Positions 62,901 through 63,940 of a DNA stretch of 64,000 bases are shown here, piece after piece (the stretch's first letter is position 1; every line of letters begins with the position of its first letter). The stretch covers positions 279,269,614-279,333,613 of the forward strand of contig CP136064.1 of assembly GCA_032622095.1 (NCBI GenBank), written 5' to 3'. Under the pieces are notes generated by a model, which saw only the letters and a list, made by a program, of their open reading frames with translations, did no database searches and had not been told where the DNA came from. The DNA comes from Siphonodentalium dalli (lineage: Eukaryota; Mollusca; Scaphopoda; Gadilida; Siphonodentaliidae). The position numbers were made by a program, and so were the translations under genes.

Positions 62901-63002
62901 TAATAGAAGTAAAGAAAAGTGTGTAATAATTATTTATTACCTTAAACAATGGCACTGCATGTAATGGCTGCACCCCAACACACACTAGATCACTGCCAAC
63001 AC
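5841..63002 (-). CDS. DEPDC5: DEPDC5 orthologue (GATOR1 subunit), partial gene, 18 exons
   Basis: Spliced gene on the minus strand. Coding blocks, in order: 62941-63002, 62303-62376, 61153-61231, 56812-56881, 55582-55687, 53296-53540, 48262-48453, 46258-46361, 44584-44645, 43435-43646, 38858-38950, 17911-18055, 13051-13144, 11069-11179, 10009-10094, 9143-9317, 7151-7233, 5841-5958. They total 2111 nt: two nt of a split codon plus 703 codons, no stop, every intron GT-AG and phase-consistent. Conserved strings such as [41 protein letters not shown] and CHCDIF match vertebrate DEPDC5 as I recall it. From family knowledge: DEPDC5 binds NPRL2/NPRL3 to form GATOR1, the GAP for RagA/B at the lysosome, and its SHEN domain contacts the Rag GTPase. 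Human DEPDC5 has about 1600 residues, so less than half is here. The 5' exons lie beyond the window; the DEP and C-terminal exons are not found. Confidence 0.95.
6043..6432 (-). mobile_element. MITE family A, full-length (390 bp)
   Basis: TTAA at both ends with inverted termini CCCTTTACCCAACA / TGTTGGGTAAAGGG, as in piggyBac-type elements. Contains two H1 palindromes (about 6072-6140 and 6220-6290) in mirrored order. Reverse orientation relative to the copy at 2781. It lies 85 bp upstream (in gene sense) of exon r. Confidence 0.9.
6433..7150. other. intron q-r, otherwise featureless
   Basis: AT-rich; starts with a short ttcatgaaggagc relic that resembles a family C end. Nothing else recognised. 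Confidence 0.5.
7151..7233 (-). CDS. DEPDC5: DEPDC5 exon q (SHEN)
   Basis: 83 nt; acceptor ttgctcttttccag, donor gtaagc. Encodes [20 protein letters not shown] and KIIEGEK; human has [26 protein letters not shown]. No exon-sized ORF starting with Met exists here, so it was found by homology plus splice sites. Confidence 0.95.
7627..8000. mobile_element. hAT-like MITE with perfect 8-bp duplication (374 bp)
   Basis: Perfect 15-bp terminal inverted repeats CAGGGGCGCCGGAAG / CTTCCGGCGCCCCTG, flanked by the identical octamer AGAACACA at 7619-7626 and 8001-8008. An 8-bp duplication and a CAGGG terminus are typical of hAT elements. It carries a run of about 17 G near 7645. Non-coding, so it would be moved by a transposase encoded elsewhere. 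Confidence 0.93.
8150..8715 (+). mobile_element. dispersed element, family H, copy 1
   Basis: Begins near gttgaaacgatttgtcgatt and includes gagcatgcactatgtt and gtatgagtatggactaatgt. A second copy is at 63178-63850. Terminal parts rich in TCGATTAGTCGAC hint at a hAT-type relic, also seen at 26085-26165. Not coding as far as I can see. Confidence 0.7.
9143..9317 (-). CDS. DEPDC5: DEPDC5 exon p (SHEN)
   Basis: 175 nt; acceptor tcttttctag, donor gtcagt; phase 0 out. Encodes [20 protein letters not shown] and later [18 protein letters not shown]; human has SHERLEEYKWNYLDQYIC. A decayed copy of the last ~50 bp of this exon lies just inside the downstream intron (9082-9132). Confidence 0.96.
9655..9705. 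mobile_element. family E fragment
   Basis: Half of an H2 palindrome (tagcatcactgaattcaccc, then acctcattctgcaaat). Confidence 0.6.
10009..10094 (-). CDS. DEPDC5: DEPDC5 exon o (SHEN)
   Basis: 86 nt; acceptor tctttttgcag, donor gtatgt. Encodes [20 protein letters not shown] and ITVTRYRPR; human has [29 protein letters not shown]. The ITVTRY string is identical. Confidence 0.95.
10150..10245. mobile_element. family F end fragment
   Basis: gacttgggggacatctccct and aatgtgccacttctcccta are the right-hand part of family F (compare 25350-25422), here without a terminus. Confidence 0.55.
11069..11179 (-). CDS. DEPDC5: DEPDC5 exon n (SHEN)
   Basis: 111 nt, exactly 37 codons, phase 0 at both ends; acceptor tcattatag, donor gtatgt. 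Encodes [20 protein letters not shown] and ends [12 protein letters not shown]; human has GYQIIVQPK and a basic GLVSRNRPEEEDQ end. The adjacent intron on the upstream side holds a dispersed repeat starting about 15 bp from the exon. Confidence 0.9.
11195..11700 (+). repeat. dispersed repeat related to the 77-bp array
   Basis: Starts aacaagagatggactgccgt, contains gtgcatacctccttgtgaca and two degenerate units with aaaacctaaacaaaatg, ends in acagacggacggacagg. The array at 40660-42090 is flanked by the same element halves, so this copy shows the unexpanded form. Confidence 0.75.
11790..11915. mobile_element. family E fragment, one H2 palindrome
   Basis: gaataaggtccccagaggtg ... ctctggggacctcattatgc with loop cccgcatggtggg; ends in cttaggtctcaactgc. 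Confidence 0.75.
12155..12417 (+). mobile_element. MITE family C
   Basis: Left end TAACCCTTTCATGATGGGA and right end TCATGGAAGGGTTAA with two diverged H1-type palindromes whose loop reads ctccctatgggagac in place of the gtcgacc loop of family A. Confidence 0.8.
12430..13025 (+). repeat. dispersed repeat ending in gacagacggac
   Basis: Three degenerate units around taataactccgt, gtagga(g)gagttgattacacc and atgaaggta, followed by acggacggacagacggacag and cccccaaaaataaatttttc. Similar in layout to family J but with a different body. Confidence 0.7.
13051..13144 (-). CDS. DEPDC5: DEPDC5 exon m (SHEN)
   Basis: 94 nt; acceptor tgtttattag, donor gtgggc (a weaker match to consensus). Encodes [17 protein letters not shown] and [14 protein letters not shown]; human has QQVFEEFICQRLMQ here. 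Phase 0 out, straight into GFQLIL of exon n (human GYQIIV). Confidence 0.93.
13217..13855 (+). repeat. 56-62-bp tandem array
   Basis: About 11 copies starting ttctcaggcacctccctcat and continuing accaaatagagggcctcata, with variants. It begins 73 bp from the acceptor of exon m. Single related units occur at 7577-7625 and 61280-61330. Confidence 0.9.
14128..14516 (+). mobile_element. MITE family C/A-type mosaic, interrupted
   Basis: Left end TTAACCATTCCATGACTGGA, one shortened H1 palindrome (about 14173-14228), a long run of aaagaatgtaagaaaaaat repeats, then the first arm of the second palindrome. That palindrome stops at its loop (gcgacctatggtca), where a second TTAA element begins. Confidence 0.75.
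14517..15533. mobile_element. TTAA-flanked element, about 1.0 kb
   Basis: TTAA at both ends; inverted termini TTAACCCATTGAACCCTGGCT and, read inward from the right, TTAACCCTTTGAACCCGGCT. Inserted in the loop of the MITE to its left and sharing its right TTAA with the family A copy that follows. Its small ORFs (14685-14912, 15167-15349) show no transposase motif I recognise, so probably non-autonomous piggyBac-like. Confidence 0.75.
15530..15917 (+). mobile_element. MITE family A, full-length
   Basis: TTAA at both ends, two H1 palindromes (about 15681-15750 and 15822-15890). Close to identical to the copies at 18827, 21080, 39417, 46819 and 52342. Confidence 0.9.
15939..17920. repeat. 16-bp minisatellite of 5' splice sites
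   Basis: About 120 tandem copies of a 16-bp unit, in gene sense ACTCAACCATGTAAGT: the last ten coding bases of exon l plus the first six of its intron. The copy at 17905-17920 is the real exon end. Variants change CAT to CAA or GTAAGT to GTAATT. A longer copy of the exon tail lies inside the array at 17672-17716, 45 of about 46 bases identical to 17911-17956. Confidence 0.93.
17911..18055 (-). CDS. DEPDC5: DEPDC5 exon l (start of SHEN domain)
   Basis: 145 nt; acceptor attcctcag, donor gtaagt. Encodes [20 protein letters not shown] followed by [10 protein letters not shown] and ENFSQDYST; human reads [22 protein letters not shown]. It ends two nt into a codon (ACC AT) and joins exon m to give Ile. 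Its last ten coding bases plus the donor are the unit of the 16-bp minisatellite that starts right at the donor. Confidence 0.95.
18590..18800 (+). repeat. dispersed repeat, family J fragment
   Basis: gtaaacccaacataccaaat, cattccattcagctcaagac and gaatggacggacagatgaat identify it; the 5' part is missing. Confidence 0.7.
18827..19215 (+). mobile_element. MITE family A, right TTAA mutated
   Basis: TTAACCCTTTACCCAACA at left; right end reads gttgggtaaagggtgtaa, so the last TTAA has decayed or recombined. Two H1 palindromes. Confidence 0.88.
19564..19806 (+). mobile_element. MITE family B
   Basis: Left TTAAGCATTTGAGTGCCAGG, right CTGGCACTCAAAGGGTTAA, single H1 palindrome at about 19614-19682, and an asymmetric right part with gtttagggccgatgagatcg. 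Confidence 0.87.
20159..20338. mobile_element. MITE family F (hAT-like), 180 bp
   Basis: Termini CAGGGACCAGCCTA / TAGGCTGGTCCCTG flanked by octamers CCATTATG (20151-20158) and CTATTATG (20339-20346), 7 of 8 identical. Interior has cacttctccctg and gatccaatcagtaggat. This is the compact form; copies at 24458 and 29824 are expanded by internal tandem repeats. Confidence 0.88.
20845..21000. repeat. 43-bp tandem repeat
   Basis: Three and a half nearly identical copies of taaatagtaacaagagcgtt + ccctattaccctaggggactata. Confidence 0.93.
21080..21477 (+). mobile_element. MITE family A, full-length
   Basis: TTAA at both ends, two H1 palindromes (about 21232-21300, 21381-21449). Confidence 0.9.
21633..21745 (+). 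mobile_element. MITE family C, truncated
   Basis: TTAACCTGTTTGTGATGGGA and one incomplete palindrome (gtgccagtgcattctctt ... gaacgcattggc), then unrelated sequence. Confidence 0.65.
21770..22170 (+). repeat. dispersed repeat, family L, copy 1
   Basis: Contains gtggcccagtaaacagtcaa and taactgaagcggcatttcaa. An inverted, diverged copy is at 52845-53235 (ccgcttcagttgtcaga, gtttactgggccactga). No ORF recognised. Confidence 0.75.
22170..22255. mobile_element. family C palindrome, solitary
   Basis: One H1-type palindrome with the ctccctatgggagac loop, directly at the end of the family L copy, without termini. Confidence 0.7.
22585..22745. mobile_element. family E fragment
   Basis: acatttgcagattgaggtcc, ccatcaccaaattcaccctt and cttaggcctcaactgctatg; palindrome loop deleted. 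Confidence 0.65.
22803..23166 (-). mobile_element. MITE family A, rearranged, with a minimal copy inside
   Basis: TTAA-bounded, but an extra pair of termini lies inside: 22803-22931 is a 129-bp near-perfect palindrome made only of terminus, one H1 palindrome, terminus. The rest (22932-23166) is the normal remainder of family A. Confidence 0.85.
23180..23330. mobile_element. family E copy, one H2 palindrome
   Basis: cctaagcagaatgaggtctc ... gggacttcattctgcaaatg, followed by tcagacacactatatccagg. Confidence 0.75.
23670..23931 (+). mobile_element. MITE family C, full-length
   Basis: TTAACCCTTCCATGACTGGA at left and CCATCATGAAGGGTTTAA at right, two palindromes with the ctcccta(c)gggag loop. Confidence 0.87.
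24000..24409 (-). mobile_element. MITE family A, full-length
   Basis: TTAA both ends; two H1 palindromes; the end carries three ggccggtttt-type repeats where other copies have one or two. Confidence 0.9.
24458..25422. mobile_element. family F-like element with 168-bp internal tandem repeat
   Basis: Left end CAGGAACTAGTCTAGGGGAT, right end ctcttggcttgtccctg. Between them four copies of a 168-bp unit start at 24503, 24671, 24839 and 25007 (a fifth partial one at 25175), each with gactgttatcagggagacgt and gatctaataaatatcttata. No clear 8-bp duplication at the ends. Confidence 0.85.
25466..25681 (+). mobile_element. MITE family B, right end lost
   Basis: TTAACCCTTTCAGTGCCAGG, one H1 palindrome (about 25518-25586), then gttttacaattttaat and gtaggtttagtgccagg, where it stops. 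Confidence 0.8.
26085..26165. mobile_element. family H-like terminal fragment
   Basis: cgattattcgattaatcgac and tttgtcgactaatcg form a loose inverted pair like those at the ends of the copies at 8150 and 63178. Confidence 0.45.
26166..27230. other. no feature seen
   Basis: Small ORFs on both strands at 26156-26636 overlap each other and match nothing I know. No splice context fits the gene. Confidence 0.4.
27240..28310 (+). repeat. about 75-90-bp tandem array
   Basis: About 13 degenerate units with gcaagctggaatattataca, gaagtcattctccccatg (absent in the shorter unit type) and aaggcggcttataatagtca. Long and short units alternate irregularly. Confidence 0.9.
28351..28504 (+). repeat. 22-bp minisatellite
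   Basis: Seven copies of cctccctggtaccacctgca + tg, directly after the array at 27240-28310. Two further degenerate pieces (cctccctgggacaacctg) follow to 28590. Gives spurious ORFs on both strands. Confidence 0.94.
28690..28935 (+). repeat. family J fragment joined to a family C half-palindrome
   Basis: gccagtgggaaattcctaac and accaaaagcaaa are family J; 28867-28930 (ctcgcatatataagagaatg, cactggcaca, gctgcaccag) is the right part of family C. Confidence 0.65.
29266..29478. mobile_element. MITE family G (mariner-like), full-length
   Basis: 213-bp near-perfect foldback, CAGTAATGCC...GGGCATTACTG, flanked by TA (29264-29265 and 29479-29480). A TA duplication and a CAGT terminus fit Tc1/mariner-derived MITEs. 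Centre: ggaaagctctcggcgagagc. Confidence 0.9.
29535..30720 (+). mobile_element. MITE family E, split by a family F insertion
   Basis: First H2 palindrome at about 29556-29650, spacer, family F inserted at 29824-30403, spacer resumes with caccatctgggaacttaaat. A second, partly duplicated spacer and degraded H2 follow to about 30700. Confidence 0.82.
29824..30403. mobile_element. MITE family F nested in family E, with internal minisatellite
   Basis: CAGGGACCAGCCTAGAG at left, CTAGGCTGGTTCCTT at right, flanked by ATATTCAC (29816-29823) and ATCTTCAC (30404-30411). About 18 copies of a 19-bp unit agggagaagtgacaccttt fill 30010-30370. The unit occurs once in other F copies, so the array arose inside the element. 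Confidence 0.88.
30722..30960 (+). repeat. 63-bp tandem repeat
   Basis: Nearly four copies (starts at 30725, 30788, 30851, 30914) of gtgattatacaacatctaaa + tggtgaagtgttcaatcagc and on. 63 is a multiple of three, so one frame stays open, but there is no other sign of coding. Confidence 0.92.
31399..31666. mobile_element. MITE family G with duplicated inner arm
   Basis: TA-flanked (31397-31398, 31667-31668), CAGTAATGCC termini. About 55 bp of the right inner arm (gagagctttccgatgaatgg ...) is present twice. Confidence 0.88.
31786..31839 (+). mobile_element. MITE family A, left 54 bp only
   Basis: TTAACCCTTTACCCAACAGA through the first arm of H1, breaking exactly in the ttatatat segment and joining family K. 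Confidence 0.75.
31840..33175 (+). repeat. family K tandem repeats
   Basis: Eight or so degenerate units of about 155 bp in two alternating types: agtgatgcaaagagtaaaat and (t)tcaaatttgaaatccaaga, each followed by ggccatgttttttggccgaa and aatgactcgttcccatctac. Ends cacacggacaacggatgcc. Further copies at 47440-47760, 54230-54345 and 55300-55345. Confidence 0.85.
33176..33494. other. no feature seen
   Basis: Part of the 20.8-kb intron k-l; nothing recognised. Confidence 0.5.
33495..33943. mobile_element. element D: H1 palindromes inside unrelated long TIRs
   Basis: About 45-bp almost perfect inverted termini starting TGTGACCCGCCATATCAAAT and including the hexa-T/A run; two H1 palindromes (about 33544-33613 and 33820-33890) inside, with an unrelated middle (gagccccagacaaaaatgag). 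Flanks show AAAT on both sides if the element is taken to start at GTGACCC. Not a TTAA element. Confidence 0.85.
34021..34215 (+). repeat. about 49-bp tandem repeat
   Basis: Four copies of cacgaaacataacactattt + tttgtaagtagaatt, the last two with aaaaaa replacing tttttaa. Confidence 0.88.
34216..34639. other. no feature seen
   Basis: AT-rich intron sequence; a 69-codon plus-strand ORF at 34212-34421 is without recognisable similarity. Confidence 0.45.
34640..34880 (+). repeat. dispersed repeat, family J copy
   Basis: aaggaccataactccggtaa, tttgaacttgacatgtgcc, acataccaaat and aattttcgggggaca. Confidence 0.7.
35128..35428 (+). mobile_element. MITE family B, full-length
   Basis: TTAACCCTTTGAGTGCCAGG / CCCTGGCACTGAAAGGGTTAA, one H1 palindrome (about 35179-35248), A/T-run filler and gggccgatgagatcggcc near the right end. 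Confidence 0.88.
35970..36205. mobile_element. family E, degraded copy
   Basis: Half H2, the spacer with gcccaatggaggcacatcac and cagatgaggccatgcagaat, then a full but diverged H2 (about 36086-36178). Confidence 0.72.
36415..36668. mobile_element. MITE family E, 254 bp, perfect 8-bp duplication
   Basis: Termini CAAGCCTTGAAATAGGGTGT and its exact inverse, flanked by GTGTAAAC at 36407-36414 and 36669-36676. Two H2 palindromes back to back with only cttacacctcag between them. This copy, with 55041-55278, fixes family E as hAT-like. Confidence 0.93.
36910..37025. repeat. GA-rich simple repeat
   Basis: gagagagagagagagaaa runs twice with gtgaggaagagag between them. Confidence 0.9.
37402..37648 (+). 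mobile_element. MITE family C
   Basis: TTAACTCTTTCATGACGAAG at left, AGTCATAGAAGGGTTAA at right; the first palindrome has lost one loop arm (gtgagtctcgcat), the second is complete. Confidence 0.8.
37835..37970. mobile_element. family E copy, degraded H2
   Basis: cctaagcagaaaaaggtcca ... gagaacttcattctgttaat and gtccggcaccatatttttag. Confidence 0.65.
38329..38590 (+). mobile_element. MITE family C, full-length
   Basis: TTAACCCTTTCAGACTGGAG at left, CATCATGAAAGGATTAA at right, two palindromes. It ends 268 bp from the donor of exon k. Confidence 0.85.
38858..38950 (-). CDS. DEPDC5: DEPDC5 exon k (linker before SHEN)
   Basis: 93 nt; acceptor gtattctacag, donor gttagt. Encodes [20 protein letters not shown] then [11 protein letters not shown]; one nt carries into the conserved GVDWKS start of exon l. 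It is followed by a 20,802-bp intron, the largest in the window. Confidence 0.86.
39040..39288 (-). mobile_element. MITE family B nested in family F
   Basis: TTAACCCTTTGAGTGCCAGG / ctggcactcatagggTTAA; one H1 palindrome (about 39171-39239). Reverse orientation to the copy at 35128. Confidence 0.87.
39417..39806 (+). mobile_element. MITE family A nested in family F
   Basis: TTAA both ends, 390 bp, two H1 palindromes. Confidence 0.9.
39926..40638. repeat. about 710-bp long palindrome (F-E-F inverted)
   Basis: Left arm starts ttacagtccgacagggacca, right arm ends with its inverse. The outer arms (about 40 to 180 bp in) agree in nearly every position, through the whole family F half and into the termini of the central family E copy (40068-40507), whose flanks aagacagc / gctgtctt are inverted, not direct. 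Only the central ~220 bp is unpaired. Confidence 0.9.
40660..42090 (+). repeat. 77-bp tandem array
   Basis: About 18 copies of a 77-bp unit: catgtggcataccacccagt, gtgggcatatctataactca, tggctaacatactcagctgt, then tgccctgtgcatacctc. Flanked by the two halves of a dispersed element (aacaagagatgga at left, cagacagacccaaaaatcag at right) that exists unexpanded at 11195-11700. Confidence 0.93.
42431..43121 (+). mobile_element. probable retroelement fragment with 15-bp direct repeats
   Basis: 691 bp between identical 15-bp repeats TTATAGATGTTTTAG (42416-42430 and 43122-43136). Near its right end (about 43010-43105) one frame reads [20 protein letters not shown] then TN, which loosely resembles the W..LR..YP.G.N motif seen near the end of Penelope-like and some LINE proteins. 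No complete domain; 5' truncation is likely. Confidence 0.5.
43435..43646 (-). CDS. DEPDC5: DEPDC5 exon j (Ser/Gln-rich linker)
   Basis: 212 nt; acceptor actcattccag, donor gtatgt. Encodes [20 protein letters not shown], then a Gly/Asn/Ser-rich part and [20 protein letters not shown]. Low-complexity linker with no clear counterpart in human. An alternative acceptor 7 bp inside (43639) would suit a transcript that skips exon i. Confidence 0.85.
44182..44276. repeat. short foldback, unclassified
   Basis: ataagattttatgaaac and its inverse gtttcataaaatcttat enclose a second pair, aaatttgattc / gaatcaaattt. Confidence 0.75.
44400..44530. mobile_element. family E spacer fragment
   Basis: tctctatatccccaaattgg through cagatgaggccatgcagaat; both palindromes are missing. 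Confidence 0.7.
44584..44645 (-). CDS. DEPDC5: DEPDC5 exon i (short linker exon)
   Basis: Only 62 nt and easily missed. Acceptor ttacaatttctag, donor gtgagt directly after CTGAG. Encodes [20 protein letters not shown], phase 0 in and two nt out. It is required: exon h ends in phase 0 while exon j must be entered with two nt already read, and this exon resolves the mismatch exactly. No conservation is claimed. A fragment of MITE family E (44400-44530) lies about 50 bp beyond its donor. Confidence 0.83.
44650..46257. other. intron h-i, no repeat recognised
   Basis: The longest stretch of the window without a recognised repeat. AT-rich, no exon candidate in frame. Confidence 0.5.
46258..46361 (-). 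CDS. DEPDC5: DEPDC5 exon h (linker)
   Basis: 104 nt; acceptor gttatttcag, donor gtaata; leaves in phase 0. Encodes [20 protein letters not shown] and [12 protein letters not shown]. Human continues GPSGEAIQIHHQTRQN with AELLELAY further on, so the HHQ and ELA/ELL positions agree. Confidence 0.88.
46560..46765. repeat. short tandem duplication with inverted partner
   Basis: gcctctcatgaattatttca appears twice about 75 bp apart, and ggtgatgtgaaataa at 46581 is roughly its inverse, giving a foldback. Confidence 0.7.
46819..47218 (+). mobile_element. MITE family A, full-length
   Basis: TTAA both ends, two H1 palindromes (about 46974-47041 and 47121-47190). Confidence 0.9.
47440..47760 (+). repeat. 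family K copy
   Basis: gatccatttgaagtttggtg, agtgatgcaaagagtaacat and a final gatggacgtctccacgcacg. Confidence 0.7.
47790..48035 (+). repeat. family J copy
   Basis: gggccgtaactctgataaaa, gggcggacagacaggcggac and aattttcggtggggga; ends about 230 bp from exon g. Confidence 0.65.
48262..48453 (-). CDS. DEPDC5: DEPDC5 exon g (conserved linker motif)
   Basis: 192 nt; acceptor ttgtaattag, donor gtaata. It contains [18 protein letters not shown] and then [11 protein letters not shown], nearly the same as the human [28 protein letters not shown]. This short linear block inside the otherwise divergent linker makes the assignment secure. Confidence 0.96.
48940..49580. mobile_element. mosaic of element D (left) and family A (right)
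   Basis: 48950-49235 is element D from cagtcgtaagtcgtgatttt through its gagccccaga middle; at about 49235 it changes inside an H1 palindrome to the inner part of family A, which runs to a proper TTAA end at 49577-49580. The junction palindrome (ccatagagaatgcattgg) has lost one arm. Confidence 0.83.
49953..52262. repeat. 59-bp tandem array
   Basis: About 39 copies of ttactttattaatttataag + ctaaacatccaggtccagtt + acggatgggttcgggtgag. Units left of about 50,890 mostly read tttattaat, those right of it mostly tttataaat. Lies in intron f-g. Confidence 0.95.
52342..52738 (+). mobile_element. MITE family A, full-length
   Basis: TTAA both ends, two H1 palindromes; the poly-T filler after the first is shorter than in other copies. 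Confidence 0.9.
52845..53235 (-). repeat. dispersed repeat, family L, copy 2 (inverted)
   Basis: See 21770-22170; shares gttactgggccactgataat-type and cttgattttagagttat-type segments in opposite orientation. Ends about 60 bp from the donor of exon f. Confidence 0.72.
53296..53540 (-). CDS. DEPDC5: DEPDC5 exon f (Ser-rich linker)
   Basis: 245 nt, the longest exon here; acceptor aattaccag, donor gtttgt. Encodes a basic then serine-rich stretch ([20 protein letters not shown], later [14 protein letters not shown]). Several basic residues followed by Ser/Thr occur, which could be phosphosites, but this is only composition. Human DEPDC5 also has a serine-rich stretch with arginine/lysine clusters here. 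Confidence 0.9.
53725..54200 (+). mobile_element. MITE family E, two-palindrome copy
   Basis: H2 at about 53755-53846, spacer with ttggcaaacgacacattgca, second H2 at about 54075-54167, bounded by ggtgccagacatttgcag and its inverse. Confidence 0.8.
54350..55032 (+). repeat. family J repeats in tandem
   Basis: aacaagagcatcgaaaggtc, then several units around aaagttatcatccggaaacc and catactcgggtaaaagtttg, ending agacaagacggatgaaccaa and tttcaaatgggtg. Confidence 0.78.
55041..55278. mobile_element. MITE family E, 238 bp, 8-bp duplication
   Basis: Termini TAAGCCTTGAAATAG / CTATTTCAAGGCTTG flanked by AATGGGTG at 55033-55040 and 55279-55286. Two H2 palindromes back to back; the right one has lost part of its outer arm. 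Inserted in the last bases of a family J repeat. Confidence 0.92.
55347..55531 (+). mobile_element. MITE family C, left end lost
   Basis: gggagcctcacatatataag, then a full diverged palindrome and the right end CACCCATCATGAAAGGGTTAA. Stops 50 bp from the donor of exon e. Confidence 0.8.
55582..55687 (-). CDS. DEPDC5: DEPDC5 exon e (linker)
   Basis: 106 nt; acceptor atcactttcag, donor gtatgt. Encodes [11 protein letters not shown] then [18 protein letters not shown], matching the human IQVDYDAYDAQVFRL segment. The exon sits between two TTAA-type MITEs: one ends 50 bp beyond the donor (55531) and the other starts 36 bp before the acceptor (55723). Confidence 0.92.
55723..55930 (+). mobile_element. 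MITE family B with collapsed palindrome
   Basis: TTAACCCTTTTGAGTGCCAG / CTGGCACTCAAAGGGTTAA. The H1 palindrome is reduced from about 67 to 32 bp (ccaatgcattctctta joined to tgagaatgcattgg). Starts 36 bp from the acceptor of exon e. Confidence 0.88.
56215..56522 (+). repeat. dispersed repeat, family M, copy 1
   Basis: ggcatcttctgagacacaga and tagtattttaatcatatttt; second copy at 62458-62762. Contains a run of about 18 G near 56335. Confidence 0.8.
56575..56652. repeat. CT-rich simple repeat
   Basis: ctctctctctcactcactct-type run, 160 bp beyond the donor of exon d. Confidence 0.9.
56812..56881 (-). CDS. DEPDC5: DEPDC5 exon d (linker)
   Basis: 70 nt, phase 0 in, one nt out; acceptor gtttttag, donor gtgagg. 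Encodes a charged, lysine/glutamate-rich piece ([16 protein letters not shown] and on) with no recognisable motif. Support comes from both splice sites and exact phase continuity with exons c and e, not from sequence conservation, as expected in this variable part of the protein. Confidence 0.85.
57322..60998. repeat. 44-bp minisatellite, interrupted
   Basis: About 59 copies of gtagcgcattggtacacaca + cgcatgagctcgcaaaatat + tatg, with variants gata, gtgcatt, taaactcac and cgcacgag. One and a half copies precede an inserted element (57386-58455); the rest follow it. The spurious ORF at 60094-60309 is made of these units. Confidence 0.95.
57386..58455. mobile_element. hAT-like element, 1070 bp, inside the minisatellite
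   Basis: Termini CAGGCCTCAGCTC / GGCTGAGGCCTG, flanked by the perfect octamer ATGGTAGC at 57378-57385 and 58456-58463. One copy is the array's own sequence, so the empty site is known exactly. No transposase ORF; the right part holds cttctccctaaatttcctga like family F. Confidence 0.93.
61153..61231 (-). CDS. DEPDC5: DEPDC5 exon c
   Basis: 79 nt, leaves in phase 0; acceptor ttgtttcag, donor gtgagt. Encodes SFYMSKSQ followed by a segment ending [11 protein letters not shown]; human has SFYTSKSQ and FTPRIKL at the same place. It closes the conserved SABA region; the next exons are linker. Confidence 0.93.
61549..61857 (+). repeat. dispersed repeat, family I, copy 2
   Basis: ttaaagtgatgtgaaacact ... 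actatgtctttaa; see 1471-1812. Confidence 0.78.
62303..62376 (-). CDS. DEPDC5: DEPDC5 exon b
   Basis: 74 nt, phase 0 in, two nt out; acceptor tttttttag-like, donor gtcagt. Encodes a segment ending [14 protein letters not shown], nearly identical to human [13 protein letters not shown]. It is the diagnostic motif for this family. The intron from exon a is 564 bp, the shortest in the window, and contains one copy of a dispersed repeat at 62458-62762. Confidence 0.95.
62458..62762 (+). repeat. dispersed repeat, family M, copy 2
   Basis: See 56215-56522. This copy also has a perfect small hairpin at about 62500-62535 (ggaataactctatatttt and inverse). Confidence 0.78.
62941..63002 (-). CDS. DEPDC5: DEPDC5 exon a (end of SABA domain)
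   Basis: 62 nt; enters with two nt of a split codon and leaves in phase 0. Acceptor tattttag, donor gtaata. Encodes [20 protein letters not shown], which aligns with the human segment around [19 protein letters not shown]. This is one of the best conserved stretches of the family. The previous exon must end with one nt of the split codon; I could not find it between 63003 and 64000. Confidence 0.93.
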
Positions 63003-63177
63003 CTAAAATACAATCGTAAATGGATGAAGAAAACATATAATACAGTATATTAGGAATCAAATGAGCATTTCCACTTACACAGGCATAAACATTTGTAATT
63101 GCTTTGTCAGAGGTATGTCTGGTTAGAATAATTGAAATGGGCTAACTTTAGTATTATACATGTACAATAATATAGAT

Positions 63178-63940
63178 GTATTAGTGTTGAAATGATTTGT
63201 TGATTCGTCGACATCGACAAATTGTTCACCAAAAGTCGACTCCAGAATCCCAAGACGAATAGTTTCATTTATAAATTAAATTGAGCATGCACTATGTTCA
63301 AGGGTACAATGTAACAATACAATATTCCAACAATGACAAGGACAGTGTTAAAAGTTAAAACAAAAGCCGCGCTATTTAGTAGAATTACACAAACACCAGT
63401 TATGAAATTGACAATGTCGCTAATAAATAAACATCGTTGTGCATGCGCAATGGCCAATCAATGATAACCTTATCGGCAGCCGTGCTTTGGATCTTTGATG
63501 TTCTTTCAATTTGTGTCTCGTCAAGTCATTTTAATTAATACAATAATTATACAAATACGTTTATTGTCACTATGTGTATAATTAATTCAGTATGAGTATG
63601 GACTAACGTGTCCTGATATGGTATGATGAATGTGTCATAATACAACATTAAACAAGAAACCTATACACAATGAAACCCATGCCAACTTAGCCAAGACACC
63701 CGGTATTAATTAGCTTGATGGATACAAATGTTGTAGCAGCAGCTACTGGTTTTTAGTACCGGTTTCAGTCTTCTGATCATAATACCCATGAAAAAGGGGA
63801 ACAACAGTTATCTCGAAGGGATTTTATACTTTATAGTACTCAATAACAACGTAGTAAATTGGAAGTTTTCCATGGGAATGTCGATTAGTCGTCTTCGACT
63901 TGATTTTTGACTGTCAATTAGTCGACTATAAAAAACCTTA
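63178..63940 (+). mobile_element. dispersed element, family H, copy 2
   Basis: gttgaaatgatttgttgatt at left, gagcatgcactatgttca, gtatgagtatggactaacgt, and at right gtcgattagtcgtcttcgac. Slightly longer than the copy at 8150. Confidence 0.68.

Noticed and set aside
63076-63125. Possible upstream DEPDC5 exon on the minus strand (frame with LTKQ and a gtaagt donor)
   Set aside because: The LTKQ string recalls the human sequence before exon a, but the frame leaves two nt at the donor while exon a needs one, so the join gives a stop. The rest does not match.
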